From assembly GCF_913055755.1 (NCBI RefSeq), contig NZ_CAJXKH010000005.1:1-64000 (forward strand): a stretch of DNA of 64,000 nucleotides, in the 5' to 3' direction. Below, one piece after another: positions 52,023 to 64,000 of the stretch. Every line of letters begins with the position of its first letter. Within the stretch, counting starts at the first letter, position 1. Position numbers and translations under genes: made by a program. Source of the DNA: an uncultured Microbulbifer sp. Lineage in GTDB: Bacteria; Pseudomonadota; Gammaproteobacteria; Pseudomonadales; Cellvibrionaceae. Below the pieces are notes generated by a model that was not told the origin of the DNA, did not search any database, and worked only from the letters and a program-made list of their open reading frames with translations.

Positions 52023-52075
52023 TCAGGGGCGGACTAAATCACCATCCTCTTTCGAGCGTCGGCGAAATTGCGCCA

Positions 52076-53707
52076 CTACCCGCCGATAGCAAACAGCACT
52101 GCCAACAGGCAGAAGAACCAGGCTACCAGCCACAGACTGCGTCGGTACCAGTTGCGCTTCGCCTCAGCCTTCAGGTAACCCCGTATATCCGCTTCATACA
52201 CATCTTTGTTTACCCACTGCGGCTCTCGATTTGCCGCGACGGGCAATATCGACAGCACCAAGGCGACCGACACGGCTACGGCAAAGCCAATCACATTCCA
52301 CCACAACCATGAGATCTCTGGCAGGAAGATCCAGCAGACACCGTTCCCCGCTATCCCGAGTAGCAAGCCGGCAATGGCATGGGGGCCGCGAACCCGATGG
52401 GTAAGGAATCCGAGCGCAAACACCGCGAGGATCGGACCGTTGGCCAGCGAGCCAATCTTGTTGATGGCTTCCAGCACCGTGGTGGCAATGTTATCGACGT
52501 AAAACGCCATGACCAGTGTGATGACACCCCACACGGTGGTCAGCACCCGGGAAAGGATCAGTTCCTTGTGTGCGGTCCAGCTACCGCGGTGAAAACGCCG
52601 CACGAAGTCTTCCATGGTGGTGGCGCTGAGGGAGTTGAGTACCGAATCCAGCGAGGACATGGCTGCGGCAAACAGCGCAACCAGGCTGAGTCCAACCAAG
52701 CCGGCTGGCAGTGCGTTGATCATGTAGAGTGGCACCGCCAGATTGTATTCCGGCCCGCCCCCGGAATCCGGCAGCGCGACGATAAATTCCGGGTGCCGCG
52801 TGGCATAGGCCGCAATACCCACACCCACCAGACAGTAAAGCAACACCAGCGGGAAACGCAGCAGGCCGTTGATCATCAGCGCACTGTTGGTGGCATCGAT
52901 ATCGCGGGTACTCAGCTGGCGCTGTACCTGGCTCTGGTCACAGCCGTAGTAAGAAACATACAGGAACAGACCGCCGAGCAGCATCGGCCAGAAGGCAAAA
53001 GTTTCACCGTCACCAAGCCCGTGATGGGAAAAATCCAGAGTAGTCTTGCGCTCGCTGGCGAACGCCTGCCACATTTCGCCGAAACCACCACTGGCATCTA
53101 CCAGAAACACCAGCACAAGTACCAGCATTACTGCCAGGATCAGCAACTGGATGACATCGGAGTAGATCACGCCGCGTATGCCACCCATTACATCGTAGAC
53201 AACGGTAAAAGCACCCAGCAACAACACCGAGGCCACAAATCCGAGCCCGGTAATCAGGTCTATCACCAGCGCTATGCTGTACACCGTTACCGCAGTGGCA
53301 AATGCCCGCACAAACAGGAACAGCCCGCTCAAGGTCAGGCGTGTAGGCAGGTCGAAGCGCTGTTCGAGATAGGCGTACACGGACACCAGCCGCAGGTGGC
53401 GAAACAGTGGCATCGCAAACAGGATCAGCACCACCATGGCCAGGGGCACTGCCAGTTCGTACTGCAGCCACAGCAGGCCCCCGCCTGCCGCAAAGGCAAC
53501 AAATGCGGGGGCCCCGAGAATACTGTTGGTGGAACACTGGGTGGCCATGATCGACAAGCCGACCGGCCAGGGGCCTACTTCCCGCCCCGCCACATAGTAG
53601 TCTTCCCGACTCTCCTGCCGGCGCGCGAGCCACCACGCCATGGCCAGCAAGCCGACACAGTAGGCGGCGATAATCCACCAGTCAATCCATGTGATATCTT
53701 GATTCAT
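52076..53707 (-). CDS. Sodium:solute symporter (SSS family)
   Basis: A 543-residue carrier with about 13-14 membrane segments. The N-terminal DYYVAGREVGPWPVGLSIMATQCSTNSILGAPAF is the SSS signature around the sodium site, with GGIRGVIYSDVIQLLIL and SLVALFAAAMSSLDSVLNSLSA as later signatures. The substrate cannot be read; SGLT-like members near polysaccharide genes usually take up sugars. ATG at 53707 is preferred; the frame can start at a TTG three codons earlier. Confidence 0.92.
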   Translation of the reverse strand: MNQDITWIDWWIIAAYCVGLLAMAWWLARRQESREDYYVAGREVGPWPVGLSIMATQCSTNSILGAPAFVAFAAGGGLLWLQYELAVPLAMVVLILFAMPLFRHLRLVSVYAYLEQRFDLPTRLTLSGLFLFVRAFATAVTVYSIALVIDLITGLGFVASVLLLGAFTVVYDVMGGIRGVIYSDVIQLLILAVMLVLVLVFLVDASGGFGEMWQAFASERKTTLDFSHHGLGDGETFAFWPMLLGGLFLYVSYYGCDQSQVQRQLSTRDIDATNSALMINGLLRFPLVLLYCLVGVGIAAYATRHPEFIVALPDSGGGPEYNLAVPLYMINALPAGLVGLSLVALFAAAMSSLDSVLNSLSATTMEDFVRRFHRGSWTAHKELILSRVLTTVWGVITLVMAFYVDNIATTVLEAINKIGSLANGPILAVFALGFLTHRVRGPHAIAGLLLGIAGNGVCWIFLPEISWLWWNVIGFAVAVSVALVLSILPVAANREPQWVNKDVYEADIRGYLKAEAKRNWYRRSLWLVAWFFCLLAVLFAIGG

Positions 53708-53769
53708 ACCGGCCAAATTATTCCGTTATTGATCTCGGCGGGAATTCGGAGCGGTGCGAGCTCTCCGCC

Positions 53770-54417
53770 CTATTCTGCAATTTCCGGCTGCAAAATCCAG
53801 ACCTTCTCCAGCGCCGACACCTTGCCCTTGAGGCCCCCCGGTACATCCACAGCCTCTGTAAGTGTGAGCCGGTATTCGCTGCCGTAATGCTGCGTAACCT
53901 CATCATCGCTGACGCAGAAAGGCGGGCCCGGCATCACAGCCTGGTCGTAGTCAAAGGTGATCAACAGTTGCGGTGCGATCGCCGTCAGCGCCTGCAAATG
54001 CGCACTGTATTGACGGCGCATATCTTCCGGCAGCGCGACCAGGGCAGCGCGATCATAAATTGCATCTATCGGCCCCAGGGCTTCCGGTTGCAGCTGGAAA
54101 ATATCCCCGACAAAAATATCTATACCGTCGCTGCTGTAGCGTGTCAGCTCACCCTGCGGGAGGATTTCCGGCTTTACTCCCAACGCCTCAAACAGCTGCA
54201 CAACGGCCAATTCACTCAACTCGGCACCGGCAACCCGAAAGCCCCGGGAAAGTAACCAGGCAATATCCAGGGTTTTGCCACATAGCGGCAAAAACAGCCG
54301 GCTGCCGGTATTCAGGCACAGATGGTCAAAGTACCTGACCAGTAACGGATGTGCTTTCGTATTGTGAAAACCGATTTCGTTCTTCTGCCATTTTTCCAGC
54401 CAGAATGCTTTTTCCAT
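53770..54417 (-). CDS. tpm: Thiopurine S-methyltransferase
   Basis: A 215-residue SAM-dependent methyltransferase of the bacterial TPMT family, which methylates thiols and also selenium and tellurium compounds. MEKAFWLEKWQKNEIGFH is the family start; LFLPLCGKTLDIAWLLSRG is the SAM-binding loop and IYDRAALVALPEDMRRQYS a further signature. Confidence 0.95.
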   Translation of the reverse strand: MEKAFWLEKWQKNEIGFHNTKAHPLLVRYFDHLCLNTGSRLFLPLCGKTLDIAWLLSRGFRVAGAELSELAVVQLFEALGVKPEILPQGELTRYSSDGIDIFVGDIFQLQPEALGPIDAIYDRAALVALPEDMRRQYSAHLQALTAIAPQLLITFDYDQAVMPGPPFCVSDDEVTQHYGSEYRLTLTEAVDVPGGLKGKVSALEKVWILQPEIAE

Positions 54418-54435
54418 ACCGAACCTGCTTCCCCG

Positions 54436-54753
54436 TTAAAAAACCTTGGCGATGACTTCGTCTTCACGCTTGACGATTTTGTGCTGCTCTTCGCTCAGGC
54501 CGTGCTTCCAGTAACTGGAAATATACCCCAGCTTTGCGTCCACTTCGCGCTCTTTGCGAAAATACCGTCGCAGATGACGCATGGTAGTGAATTCACAGGC
54601 GCACCAGACAGACGGGTTGCCTTCGCCCCCCAGGGTCACCCGCAACATGTTTAGAGTGATCTGGTAGCTGCGGATGACTTCGAGTTGTATTGTGCGTGGT
54701 TGTGAGGTTTGTGGCCGTCGGGCTTGCGGTTCCGGGGCTTGCGATCCTGGCAT
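54436..54753 (-). pseudogene. Siderophore-interacting protein remnant (internal deletion)
   Basis: The 105-residue frame has the beginning and end of a siderophore-interacting (ViuB-like ferric reductase) protein. RTIQLEVIRSYQITLNMLRVTLGGEG is the FAD-domain start, and SVWCACEFTTMRHLRRYFRKER...GYISSYWKHGLSEEQHK the C-terminal NAD(P)H/FAD part. About 130-150 residues that should lie between, including the FAD-binding RxYTxR motif, are missing, with the frame preserved. It is preceded by a truncated marR gene and was probably an iron-regulated operon. A GGAGG stands upstream of its ATG. Confidence 0.75.
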
Positions 54754-54754
54754 T

Positions 54755-55075
54755 TCATCGACCTCCAGCGGTTTCAGTAGTGAGGTTTGCCACCATGCGC
54801 GCAGTGAGCTCCGCGAACTCTTGCAGCTCCTGGTTGGTCAGGCTGCGAGTCATGGCTTTCGCGGTTTCCTCCTCAGCCTCCAGCAGCTGGGTCATCACCG
54901 CGCTGCCCTTTCTGGTGGGAAATAGAAGCTGGCTGCGCCCATCTTGTGGGTTTGCTTGCTTCTCGATCAGGACGTCATTAATCAGTTCTTTCAGCACCCG
55001 GGTAATCTGCGCTTTGTCCCGCTGCATACGCTGGGCGATAGACTGGGCGGTGGACTGCGAATTCCGGCACACCGC
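54755..55075 (-). pseudogene. MarR-family regulator remnant (5' truncated)
   Basis: The frame contains the second half of a MarR winged-helix regulator: SIAQRMQRDKAQITRVLKEL (recognition helix), NPQDGRSQLLFPTRKG (wing) and a C-terminal dimerisation helix ETAKAMTRSLTNQELQEFAEL. The N-terminal 50-60 residues are absent; upstream sequence is the promoter and start of hrpB. The only downstream start, ATG at 55027, would begin in the middle of the DNA-binding domain. Loss of the 5' part supports a pseudogene. Confidence 0.72.
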
Positions 55076-55097
55076 AGTCACCGGTATAATCCCGGCC

Positions 55098-57644
55098 ATG
55101 ATGAAGTTACCCATCCAAGATGTACTGCCAGACCTGCTGGACGCATTAGCCGCGCATAACAACGTGGTTCTGCAGGCGCCGCCCGGTGCCGGTAAAACCA
55201 CCAGCGTTCCCCTTGCCCTGCTCGACCGCCCCTGGCTCGAGGGACGCAGGATCATCATGCTGGAACCCCGCCGCCTCGCCGCCCGCAGCGCCGCTGCGCG
55301 GATGGCGGAGCTACTGGGAGAACCGGTAGGCAAGACCGTGGGTTACCAGGTCCGCGCGGAACGCAAGGCGAGCCGCGACACCCGCATTCTGGTGGTCACG
55401 GAAGGTATCCTCACCCGCCTGTTGCAGTCCGATCCAGAGCTGGCGGATACCGCACTGGTCATCTTCGACGAATTCCACGAGCGCAACCTGCAGGGGGACC
55501 TGGCACTGGCCCTGTGCCTGCAGTCCCAGGAGTACCTGCGGGAAGACCTCAAGCTACTGGTAATGTCCGCCACCCTCGACGCCACCGCGGTGGCCGGGCT
55601 GCTGGGAGACGCGCCGGTGATCACCAGCGAGGGGCGCAGCTTCCCGGTGCACGTGCACTACCTCCCGCACCAGCAGGTACCCGACGATAGCCGCCAGCTG
55701 CCCGCGCTGATGGCACGCAAGATCACCGAGTGGATGGACACACAGGATGGCAGCCTGCTGGCCTTCCTGCCGGGTGTGGGAGAGATCCGCCAGGTGGAAG
55801 AGCGCCTGCAGGAACTGCTTGCGGGGCGCAATGGCATTGTCGTCGCGCCCCTCTACGGTGACCTCAGCAAACAACAGCAGGATGCAGCCATTGCCCCTGC
55901 ACCCGCCGGCCACCGCAAGATCGTCCTCGCCACCAACGTGGCGGAAACCAGCCTCACCATCGAGGGTATCCGCATGGTGGTGGATACAGGACTAATGCGC
56001 GAGTCGCGCTTTGATCCCAATACCGGGATGAACCGGCTGGTGACCGTCCCCATTTCACAGGCTTCAGCGACCCAGCGCGCCGGCCGTGCCGGTCGCCTGT
56101 GTGAAGGCCAGTGTTTGCGCCTGTGGAGCGAATCCCGACAGCAGCAGTTACCCGCCAAGAACGCACCGGAAATCCTGATCAGCGACCTGGCGCCGGTAGT
56201 GCTGGAACTGGCGCAATGGGGCGTGCACGAGCCCGATGAACTGGCGTGGCTCGACCCACTGCCACCGGGGCCGGTTGCCCAGGCGCAGGCACTACTGCAA
56301 CAACTGGGCGCGCTCGACAAAACGCTGAAGATTAGCGAGCACGGCAAAGCCATGCTCGCCCTCGGCGCGCATCCGCGCCTGGCCCATATGATGTTGAAAA
56401 GCGCAGACTGGGGCCTGCGACAGGAAGCCTGCCTGCTGGCCGGACTGCTGTCGGAGCGGGATATTTTTCGCGGTGAACAGCGTTGGGACCGGGACATTCA
56501 CAAGCGTATCGAAGTGCTTGCCGGCACACGCAAAAACAGCGGTAGCGATCGCGGTGCGATCCAGCGCATCCGCCAGCAGGCAAAAATCTGGCAGGCCCAG
56601 TTGCCCTCCTCCGGCAAGCACACCGCAATGGATGAGCTGGATCGGGTCGGGGTTTTACTGGGGCTCGCATACCCCGACCGCATTGGTAAAAACCGCCATG
56701 ACCGGGACCGCCGTTTTTTACTCGCCAGCGGTCGCGGCGCGCACTTTTCTCACGAGGATCCGCTGGCAATTGCCGAATACATTGTGGTCGCAGAGCTCGA
56801 CGGCCAGGGCCGCGATGCCCGTATTCAGCTGGCGGCACAGATTTCCGAAAGCGCCCTGCAACAGTACTTTGCCGACCTGGTGGAAACAAAGGATTGCGTG
56901 CGCTGGGATGCCCGCACCGGCCGCGCCATTGCCAGCCACCAGACCACCCTGGGGCGCATCCTGCTGGACGAAGCACCGGCAAAAAATATTTCCCCGGAGC
57001 TGCTGAGCCGCGCGCTGCTGGATGCGGTGCGCCAAAAAGGTCAGCAGGGTCTCAATGCGCTGCCCTGGACGAAAGAGGCCGAAAGCCTGCGCATGCGGGT
57101 GGAATTCTTGCGCACCTGTACAAATGAATTTTCCGATCGGCTAAGCGGGCTATCCCTTCCCGACTGGAGCGACAGCAATCTGCTGGAAACCCTGGAGCAC
57201 TGGCTGCTTCCCCACCTTGCGGGTTACAGCAAGCTGGAACAGTTACAGCAACTGAACCTGCACGGCATCCTGCAAAGCCAGCTGGACTGGAATGACCAGC
57301 AGCGCATTGACGCGCTCGCACCGAGCCACATCCTGGTACCCAGCGGCTCGCGCATCGCCATCGATTACAGGGAAACACCTCCTGTACTGGCCGTGCGCCT
57401 GCAGGAGATGTTCGGCCTGGCGCAGACGCCGACCGTACTCGAGGGTCGCTACCCGCTGATGGTGCACCTGCTGTCACCGGCACAGCGGCCGGTGCAGGTA
57501 ACCCGCGATCTCGCCAGTTTCTGGGCGAATACCTACAGCGCCGTGAAAAAAGAATTGCGCATCAAATACCAGAAGCATTTCTGGCCTGACGATCCTCTGA
57601 CGGCGCAAGCTACCAGCAAAACCAAAAAACGGATGGGGCAATAA
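55098..57644 (+). CDS. hrpB: ATP-dependent helicase HrpB
   Basis: An 848-residue DExH-box helicase. MMKLPIQDVLPDLLDALAAHNNVVL begins at 55098; Walker A is PPGAGKTTSVPLALL, motif II DEFHERNLQGDLAL, motif III MSATLD, and ATNVAETSLTIEGIRMVVDTG with QRAGRAGR motif VI. A ratchet/HA2 domain follows and the C-terminal domain carries the HrpB pattern EGRYPLMVHLLSPAQRPVQVT and WANTYSAVKKELRIKYQKHFWPDDP. It abuts the truncated marR gene. Confidence 0.95.
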   Translation: MMKLPIQDVLPDLLDALAAHNNVVLQAPPGAGKTTSVPLALLDRPWLEGRRIIMLEPRRLAARSAAARMAELLGEPVGKTVGYQVRAERKASRDTRILVVTEGILTRLLQSDPELADTALVIFDEFHERNLQGDLALALCLQSQEYLREDLKLLVMSATLDATAVAGLLGDAPVITSEGRSFPVHVHYLPHQQVPDDSRQLPALMARKITEWMDTQDGSLLAFLPGVGEIRQVEERLQELLAGRNGIVVAPLYGDLSKQQQDAAIAPAPAGHRKIVLATNVAETSLTIEGIRMVVDTGLMRESRFDPNTGMNRLVTVPISQASATQRAGRAGRLCEGQCLRLWSESRQQQLPAKNAPEILISDLAPVVLELAQWGVHEPDELAWLDPLPPGPVAQAQALLQQLGALDKTLKISEHGKAMLALGAHPRLAHMMLKSADWGLRQEACLLAGLLSERDIFRGEQRWDRDIHKRIEVLAGTRKNSGSDRGAIQRIRQQAKIWQAQLPSSGKHTAMDELDRVGVLLGLAYPDRIGKNRHDRDRRFLLASGRGAHFSHEDPLAIAEYIVVAELDGQGRDARIQLAAQISESALQQYFADLVETKDCVRWDARTGRAIASHQTTLGRILLDEAPAKNISPELLSRALLDAVRQKGQQGLNALPWTKEAESLRMRVEFLRTCTNEFSDRLSGLSLPDWSDSNLLETLEHWLLPHLAGYSKLEQLQQLNLHGILQSQLDWNDQQRIDALAPSHILVPSGSRIAIDYRETPPVLAVRLQEMFGLAQTPTVLEGRYPLMVHLLSPAQRPVQVTRDLASFWANTYSAVKKELRIKYQKHFWPDDPLTAQATSKTKKRMGQ

Positions 57645-57953
57645 TTCCTCGAAACAGGTACGCGTGAACCACTTGGGAGGCAGAACAGCCAACCTGGTTC
57701 GGGCGTGCCATTTTCTTCCCGCGACGGACAAATTCCCGCCCTGACGTCATTATCGGCCCGATCAAGACAGCGCTATCACCCGCTAAATAGATCAGGCGCC
57801 AAATTTCCGGATTTCGCCGTGCCACTTTCCAATTAGCGGGCTTCTGGGACGCCGCCCGTAAATTTTCTCGTGATATTTCCGCAGCCCCGGTTTCTTTTTC
57901 ACAAGTAAAAGGAATTCGGATCAATGGAAATTCAATAAAAAGAGAAAGTGACA
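57645..57953 (+). promoter_or_regulatory. Upstream region of the GH16 gene
   Basis: These 309 bases hold no clear gene. TGACGTCA (57742-57749) is a palindrome that may be an operator. The segment is AT-richer near the start codon and has an AGAGAAAG ribosome-binding site. No clear hrpB terminator seen. Confidence 0.35.
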
Positions 57954-59474
57954 ATGAGAATTCCGAAAAACTCCAAATGGCAAAAAGGTTTCGGTGCGGT
58001 ACTGCTCGGGTTCTGCGCCAGTATTCCGTTTGCCGATGCCGAGGCATCCATCTTCCAGGCGGAAGACTACAGTGCGTTTTACGATACAACCCCGGGAAAT
58101 ACCGGGGGCGCCTACCGCGCAGACGATGTGGATATTGAAGCCACCAGTGATAGCGGCGGCGGTCACAATGTCGGCTGGGTCGCCGCCGGCGAATGGCTGG
58201 CCTACAACAACCTGGTCATTCCCTCCAGCGGCCAGTACATCGTGCGTTTCCGCCTCGCCAGCGCCACCGGCGGAAAACTGTCGAACGACCTGAATGGTGG
58301 CGCCATCGTGCTCGGCAGTCTGAATGTTCCGAATACCGGTGGCTGGCAGAACTGGCAAACCATCTCCCATCAGGTTCATATCGATGCCGGCACTTACAGT
58401 CTCGGCGTATTCGCGACCACCGGCGACTGGAACCTGAACTGGATCGAAGTGGTTCCCGCAAACCCATCCGGGGGAGTTGCCACTATCTTCCAGCACTGTA
58501 ATTACACCGGGTGGTCCACCGGGCTGGAAGTTGGCAGCTATAACCTGGCCAGCCTGCAGGCGCGGGGATTCGTCAATGACGATGCCTCGTCGATCCGGGT
58601 CTCGTCTGGCTATCAGGCCACGCTTTATGACAACGACAATTTTACCGGCGCTTCGGTGACCGTCACTGGCGACGATAGCTGCCTCAACAACGAGGGCTTC
58701 AACGACAACGTTTCTTCCATCGTGGTGAGTCCGGCGGCCACCAATGGCGTGGTCTGGAGCGATGAGTTCGATACCATCAACAGCGGCAACTGGACCTTTG
58801 AAACCGGAGGCGGCGGCTGGGGCAACAGCGAGCTGCAGTACTATACCAGTGGCCAGAATGCCTCGATCCAGTACGACGCGCAGGCCGGCAGCAATGTGCT
58901 GGTGATCGAGGCGCGCCAGGAAGGCGGCTACAACTGCTGGTATGGCGCCTGTCAGTACACCTCAAGCCGCATGATCAGTGCGGGGAAAAAGGAGTTCCAG
59001 TACGGCCGTATCGAGGCCCGCATCAAATTGCCGCAGACCCAGGGTATCTGGCCCGCGTTCTGGATGCTGGGAGGCAATATCCGCACTGGCACCCCCTGGC
59101 CTGATTCCGGCGAGATCGACATCATGGAACACGTGGGCTATGAACCGACCCTCACCCACGGCGCGCTGCACGGTCCCGGTTATTCCGGCAATACACCGAT
59201 CATGGGTACCCACAATGTCGGGCAGAACGTGGATGCCGGATATCACGTTTATGCGGTGGAGTGGAACAGCAACGGTATCAGCTGGTTTGTGGACGGCAAC
59301 AACTTCTACAGCGTTTCACGCGCGCAGGTGGAGCAGTACGGTCCCTGGGTATACGACCACCCCTTCTTCATCCTGCTGAATGTGGCGGTAGGTGGCAGCT
59401 GGCCCGGCAGCCCCGACGGCAGCAGTGTGTTCCCGCAGCGAATGTACGTGGACTATGTGCGGGTCTATCAGTGA
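57954..59474 (+). CDS. GH16 beta-glucanase with CBM6 and beta/gamma-crystallin domains
   Basis: A 506-residue secreted endo-beta-1,3(4)-glucanase. After a signal peptide (VLLGFCASIPFADA), residues about 30-165 are a CBM6 (IFQAEDYSAFYDTTPGNTGGAYR, AAGEWLAYN, NLNWIEV); about 172-260 a beta/gamma-crystallin-like domain with the paired CNYTGWSTGL and DNDNFTGASVTV motifs; and about 262-506 the GH16 catalytic domain, with Glu387, Asp389 and Glu392 in GEIDIMEH and WPAFWMLGGN. Acts on laminarin-like glucans. The ATG at 57954 is preceded by AGAGAAAG. Confidence 0.94.
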   Translation: MRIPKNSKWQKGFGAVLLGFCASIPFADAEASIFQAEDYSAFYDTTPGNTGGAYRADDVDIEATSDSGGGHNVGWVAAGEWLAYNNLVIPSSGQYIVRFRLASATGGKLSNDLNGGAIVLGSLNVPNTGGWQNWQTISHQVHIDAGTYSLGVFATTGDWNLNWIEVVPANPSGGVATIFQHCNYTGWSTGLEVGSYNLASLQARGFVNDDASSIRVSSGYQATLYDNDNFTGASVTVTGDDSCLNNEGFNDNVSSIVVSPAATNGVVWSDEFDTINSGNWTFETGGGGWGNSELQYYTSGQNASIQYDAQAGSNVLVIEARQEGGYNCWYGACQYTSSRMISAGKKEFQYGRIEARIKLPQTQGIWPAFWMLGGNIRTGTPWPDSGEIDIMEHVGYEPTLTHGALHGPGYSGNTPIMGTHNVGQNVDAGYHVYAVEWNSNGISWFVDGNNFYSVSRAQVEQYGPWVYDHPFFILLNVAVGGSWPGSPDGSSVFPQRMYVDYVRVYQ

Positions 59475-59502
59475 TTCCCGCTAATTAACCGTTCCTGCAG
59501 GC

Positions 59503-59535
59503 AAAAAAAATCGCGGCGATTGCCGCGATTTTTTG
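59503..59535. terminator. Bidirectional terminator between GH16 and nfuA
   Basis: AAAAATCGCGGC and GCCGCGATTTTT form a 12-base stem with A-run and T-run flanks; it ends both convergent genes. Confidence 0.85.
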
Positions 59536-59558
59536 TCTCCGAACTTAAAGTCCCGAAA

Positions 59559-60161
59559 TCAGTAATAGGCCTGGGACTTGTCGGTGTGGTCGGTGATGTC
59601 CTTCACCCCGGCCAGTTCCGGAATCTTTTCCTTCAGGGTCTTCTCCACACCCTCTTTCAGGGTCATGTCCACCATGCCGCAACCCTGGCAGCCGCCGCCA
59701 AACTTCAGCACCGCGTACATATCTTCGGTCACTTCCATCAGGCTGACCTGACCGCCGTGGGCGGCGAGACCCGGGTTGACGTCGCTGTACAGCACATAGT
59801 TGATACGGTCCTCGATGGGGCTGTCATCGGTGACCTTGGGCATGCGGGAGTTGGGCGCGCGAATGGTGAGCTGGCCACCCATCTTGTCCGCGGAGTAATC
59901 CACCCGGGCCTCGTCCAGGTAGGGCACGCTGCGGCCCTCAAAGTAGGCTTTGAGGCCATCCAGCTGCATTTCCAAGTCGCCCTCTTTCTCTTCACCGGGA
60001 CGGCAGTAGGCGATACAGGTCTCCGCATTGGGAGTACCGGGGTTGGACACGAACATGCGGATGGCAATGCCTTCGCAATCCTGCTTGGCCAGCAGATCAC
60101 GCAGGTACTCCTGGGCGGAATCCGTGATGGTGACATTCAATTCTGACGGCTGTTCTGACAT
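59559..60161 (-). CDS. nfuA: Fe-S biogenesis protein NfuA
   Basis: A 200-residue protein that carries and transfers a 4Fe-4S cluster. N-terminal degenerate A-type domain ([27 protein letters not shown]) followed by the Nfu domain with [22 protein letters not shown], whose CxxC binds the cluster. ATG at 60161 (MSEQPSELN) has AGAAGG upstream and is preferred to the longer frame. Confidence 0.97.
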   Translation of the reverse strand: MSEQPSELNVTITDSAQEYLRDLLAKQDCEGIAIRMFVSNPGTPNAETCIAYCRPGEEKEGDLEMQLDGLKAYFEGRSVPYLDEARVDYSADKMGGQLTIRAPNSRMPKVTDDSPIEDRINYVLYSDVNPGLAAHGGQVSLMEVTEDMYAVLKFGGGCQGCGMVDMTLKEGVEKTLKEKIPELAGVKDITDHTDKSQAYY

Positions 60162-60243
60162 AGACCTTCTCAAATAACCGAGTGACTTAGTCGGGTATTT
60201 TACGCGCAACTGCGACCGAGTTAAACCAGCATGTCCCGATGGG

Positions 60244-60921
60244 TTAGCTCAGCATACCCAACAGGGCCTTGGCGCAGGCTTCGGATGAGGCCGGGTTCTG
60301 CCCGGTGACCAACAAGCCATCGGTACAGATATACTCCTGCCAGTCGTCCCCTTTGCTGTAATTGCCCCCCTTCTCCTTGAGCATATCCTCCACCAGAAAC
60401 GGCACGATATCGGTCAGCTCCACACCATCTTCCTCACTGTTGCTGAAACCGGTGACCCGCTTGCCCTTCACCAGCGGCTCGCCCGCCTCATCCACCGCGT
60501 GCTTGAACACTGCCGGGGCGTGACATACCGCCGCCACCGGCCTGTTGTCGCGATAGAAACCGTGAATCAGGGCCACAGACTGGCGATCTTCCGCAAGATC
60601 CCAGAGGGGGCCGTGACCTCCCGGGTAAAACAGCGCATCGAAGCCTTCCGCATCGACCTCACCCAGCTTGATGGTATTGGCCAACGCCTGCTGCGCCAGG
60701 GGGTCATCGCGGAAGCGCCGCGTGGCGTCTGTCTGCGCGTCTTCCACATCGCTCTTCGGGTCCAGGGGCGGTTGCCCCCCCTTGGGCGAAGCCAGCGTCA
60801 CTTGCGCACCGGCATCGACGAATACGTAATAAGGCGCAGCAAACTCCTCCAACCAGAAGCCAGTCTTCTTGCCCGTATCCCCCAGCTGATCGTGGGATGT
60901 CAGTACCATCAAAATTTTCAT
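60244..60921 (-). CDS. DJ-1/PfpI family protein (type 1 glutamine amidotransferase-like)
   Basis: A 225-residue protein of the Hsp31-like branch: [52 protein letters not shown] and the nucleophile elbow [11 protein letters not shown] with the conserved Cys. Relatives have glyoxalase, chaperone or deglycase activity. It is a single gene between nfuA and metH. Confidence 0.9.
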   Translation of the reverse strand: MKILMVLTSHDQLGDTGKKTGFWLEEFAAPYYVFVDAGAQVTLASPKGGQPPLDPKSDVEDAQTDATRRFRDDPLAQQALANTIKLGEVDAEGFDALFYPGGHGPLWDLAEDRQSVALIHGFYRDNRPVAAVCHAPAVFKHAVDEAGEPLVKGKRVTGFSNSEEDGVELTDIVPFLVEDMLKEKGGNYSKGDDWQEYICTDGLLVTGQNPASSEACAKALLGMLS

Positions 60922-61138
60922 GAGGCCTCCAGATGAATGTTTTGCGGATCCGTTAACTCTAGGCTGATGTATTGTGCTCCGTTACCGGAATTTCCACTCT
61001 CAATGTCCCAAAAAGGTAGAACGATCGGTTACAAGGATATGCTCCCAAGTTCTTCTGCGTCGCGCAGAAAGGCGGCTCAGGGCGTGGTTTATGCTAAGAT
61101 TGCGGCCCTTTTGAATCCCCGGTTTAAGGAAAATGACC

Positions 61139-64000
<2,862 letters not shown>

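Noticed and set aside
60922-61138. Cobalamin or SAM riboswitch upstream of metH
   Set aside because: The 217-base gap lacks a recognisable B12-box or SAM-riboswitch core by eye; only a TATGCTAAGAT extended -10-like sequence is seen.

Overview
The window looks like chromosome of a marine, polysaccharide-degrading gammaproteobacterium. The gene order, high GC content and set of secreted sulfatase, GH16, PL10 and sialidase-type proteins resemble Microbulbifer and its relatives. The genus is an inference from content, because no 16S or database comparison is possible here. Most of the window is ordinary core chromosome, interrupted by one tRNA-anchored island and several carbohydrate-active accessory genes.

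Layout. Positions 1-7600 hold plsX (cut by the window edge), rpmF and yceD on the minus strand, then maf, a HAD phosphatase, rluC and a divergent rne with a long leader. A tRNA-Ser(UGA) gene at 7673-7760 is the left end of a genomic island of about 7.5 kb. The island ends at a copy of the tRNA 3' end at 15226-15243, next to a tyrosine integrase. It carries a serine resolvase, a GIY-YIG nuclease, a ParB-like protein, one HTH and two ribbon-helix-helix-like small proteins, unknown proteins, a secreted cargo protein, and a 680-bp gene-free stretch rich in palindromes. It has no visible structural, conjugation or replication-initiator genes.

Positions 15.7-27 kb hold an S1-type sulfatase, an MgtC/DUF4010 membrane protein, and a tightly overlapping four-gene cluster: a TVP38/TMEM64 membrane protein, a six-hairpin glycosidase, a GT4 glycosyltransferase, and a fused alkaline-phosphatase-superfamily/EEP phosphodiesterase. 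This cluster is the best candidate for an undescribed envelope or glycolipid pathway. Positions 27-43 kb are housekeeping: a Bax-inhibitor-1 protein, tusDCBE, yjbQ, trmA, a rmuC operon, murI, an AddAB-like recombination pair, a DAHP synthase and a NagB-like protein.

Positions 44-59.5 kb mix accessory secreted proteins (sialidase-like lipoprotein, esterase, two paralogous exported proteins, PL10-NTF2-like lipoprotein, CBM6/crystallin/GH16 laminarinase) with trxC, a GNAT, an SSS symporter, tpm, hrpB and a decayed marR-siderophore-interacting-protein pair. The window closes with nfuA, a DJ-1/PfpI protein and metH, which runs off the right edge.
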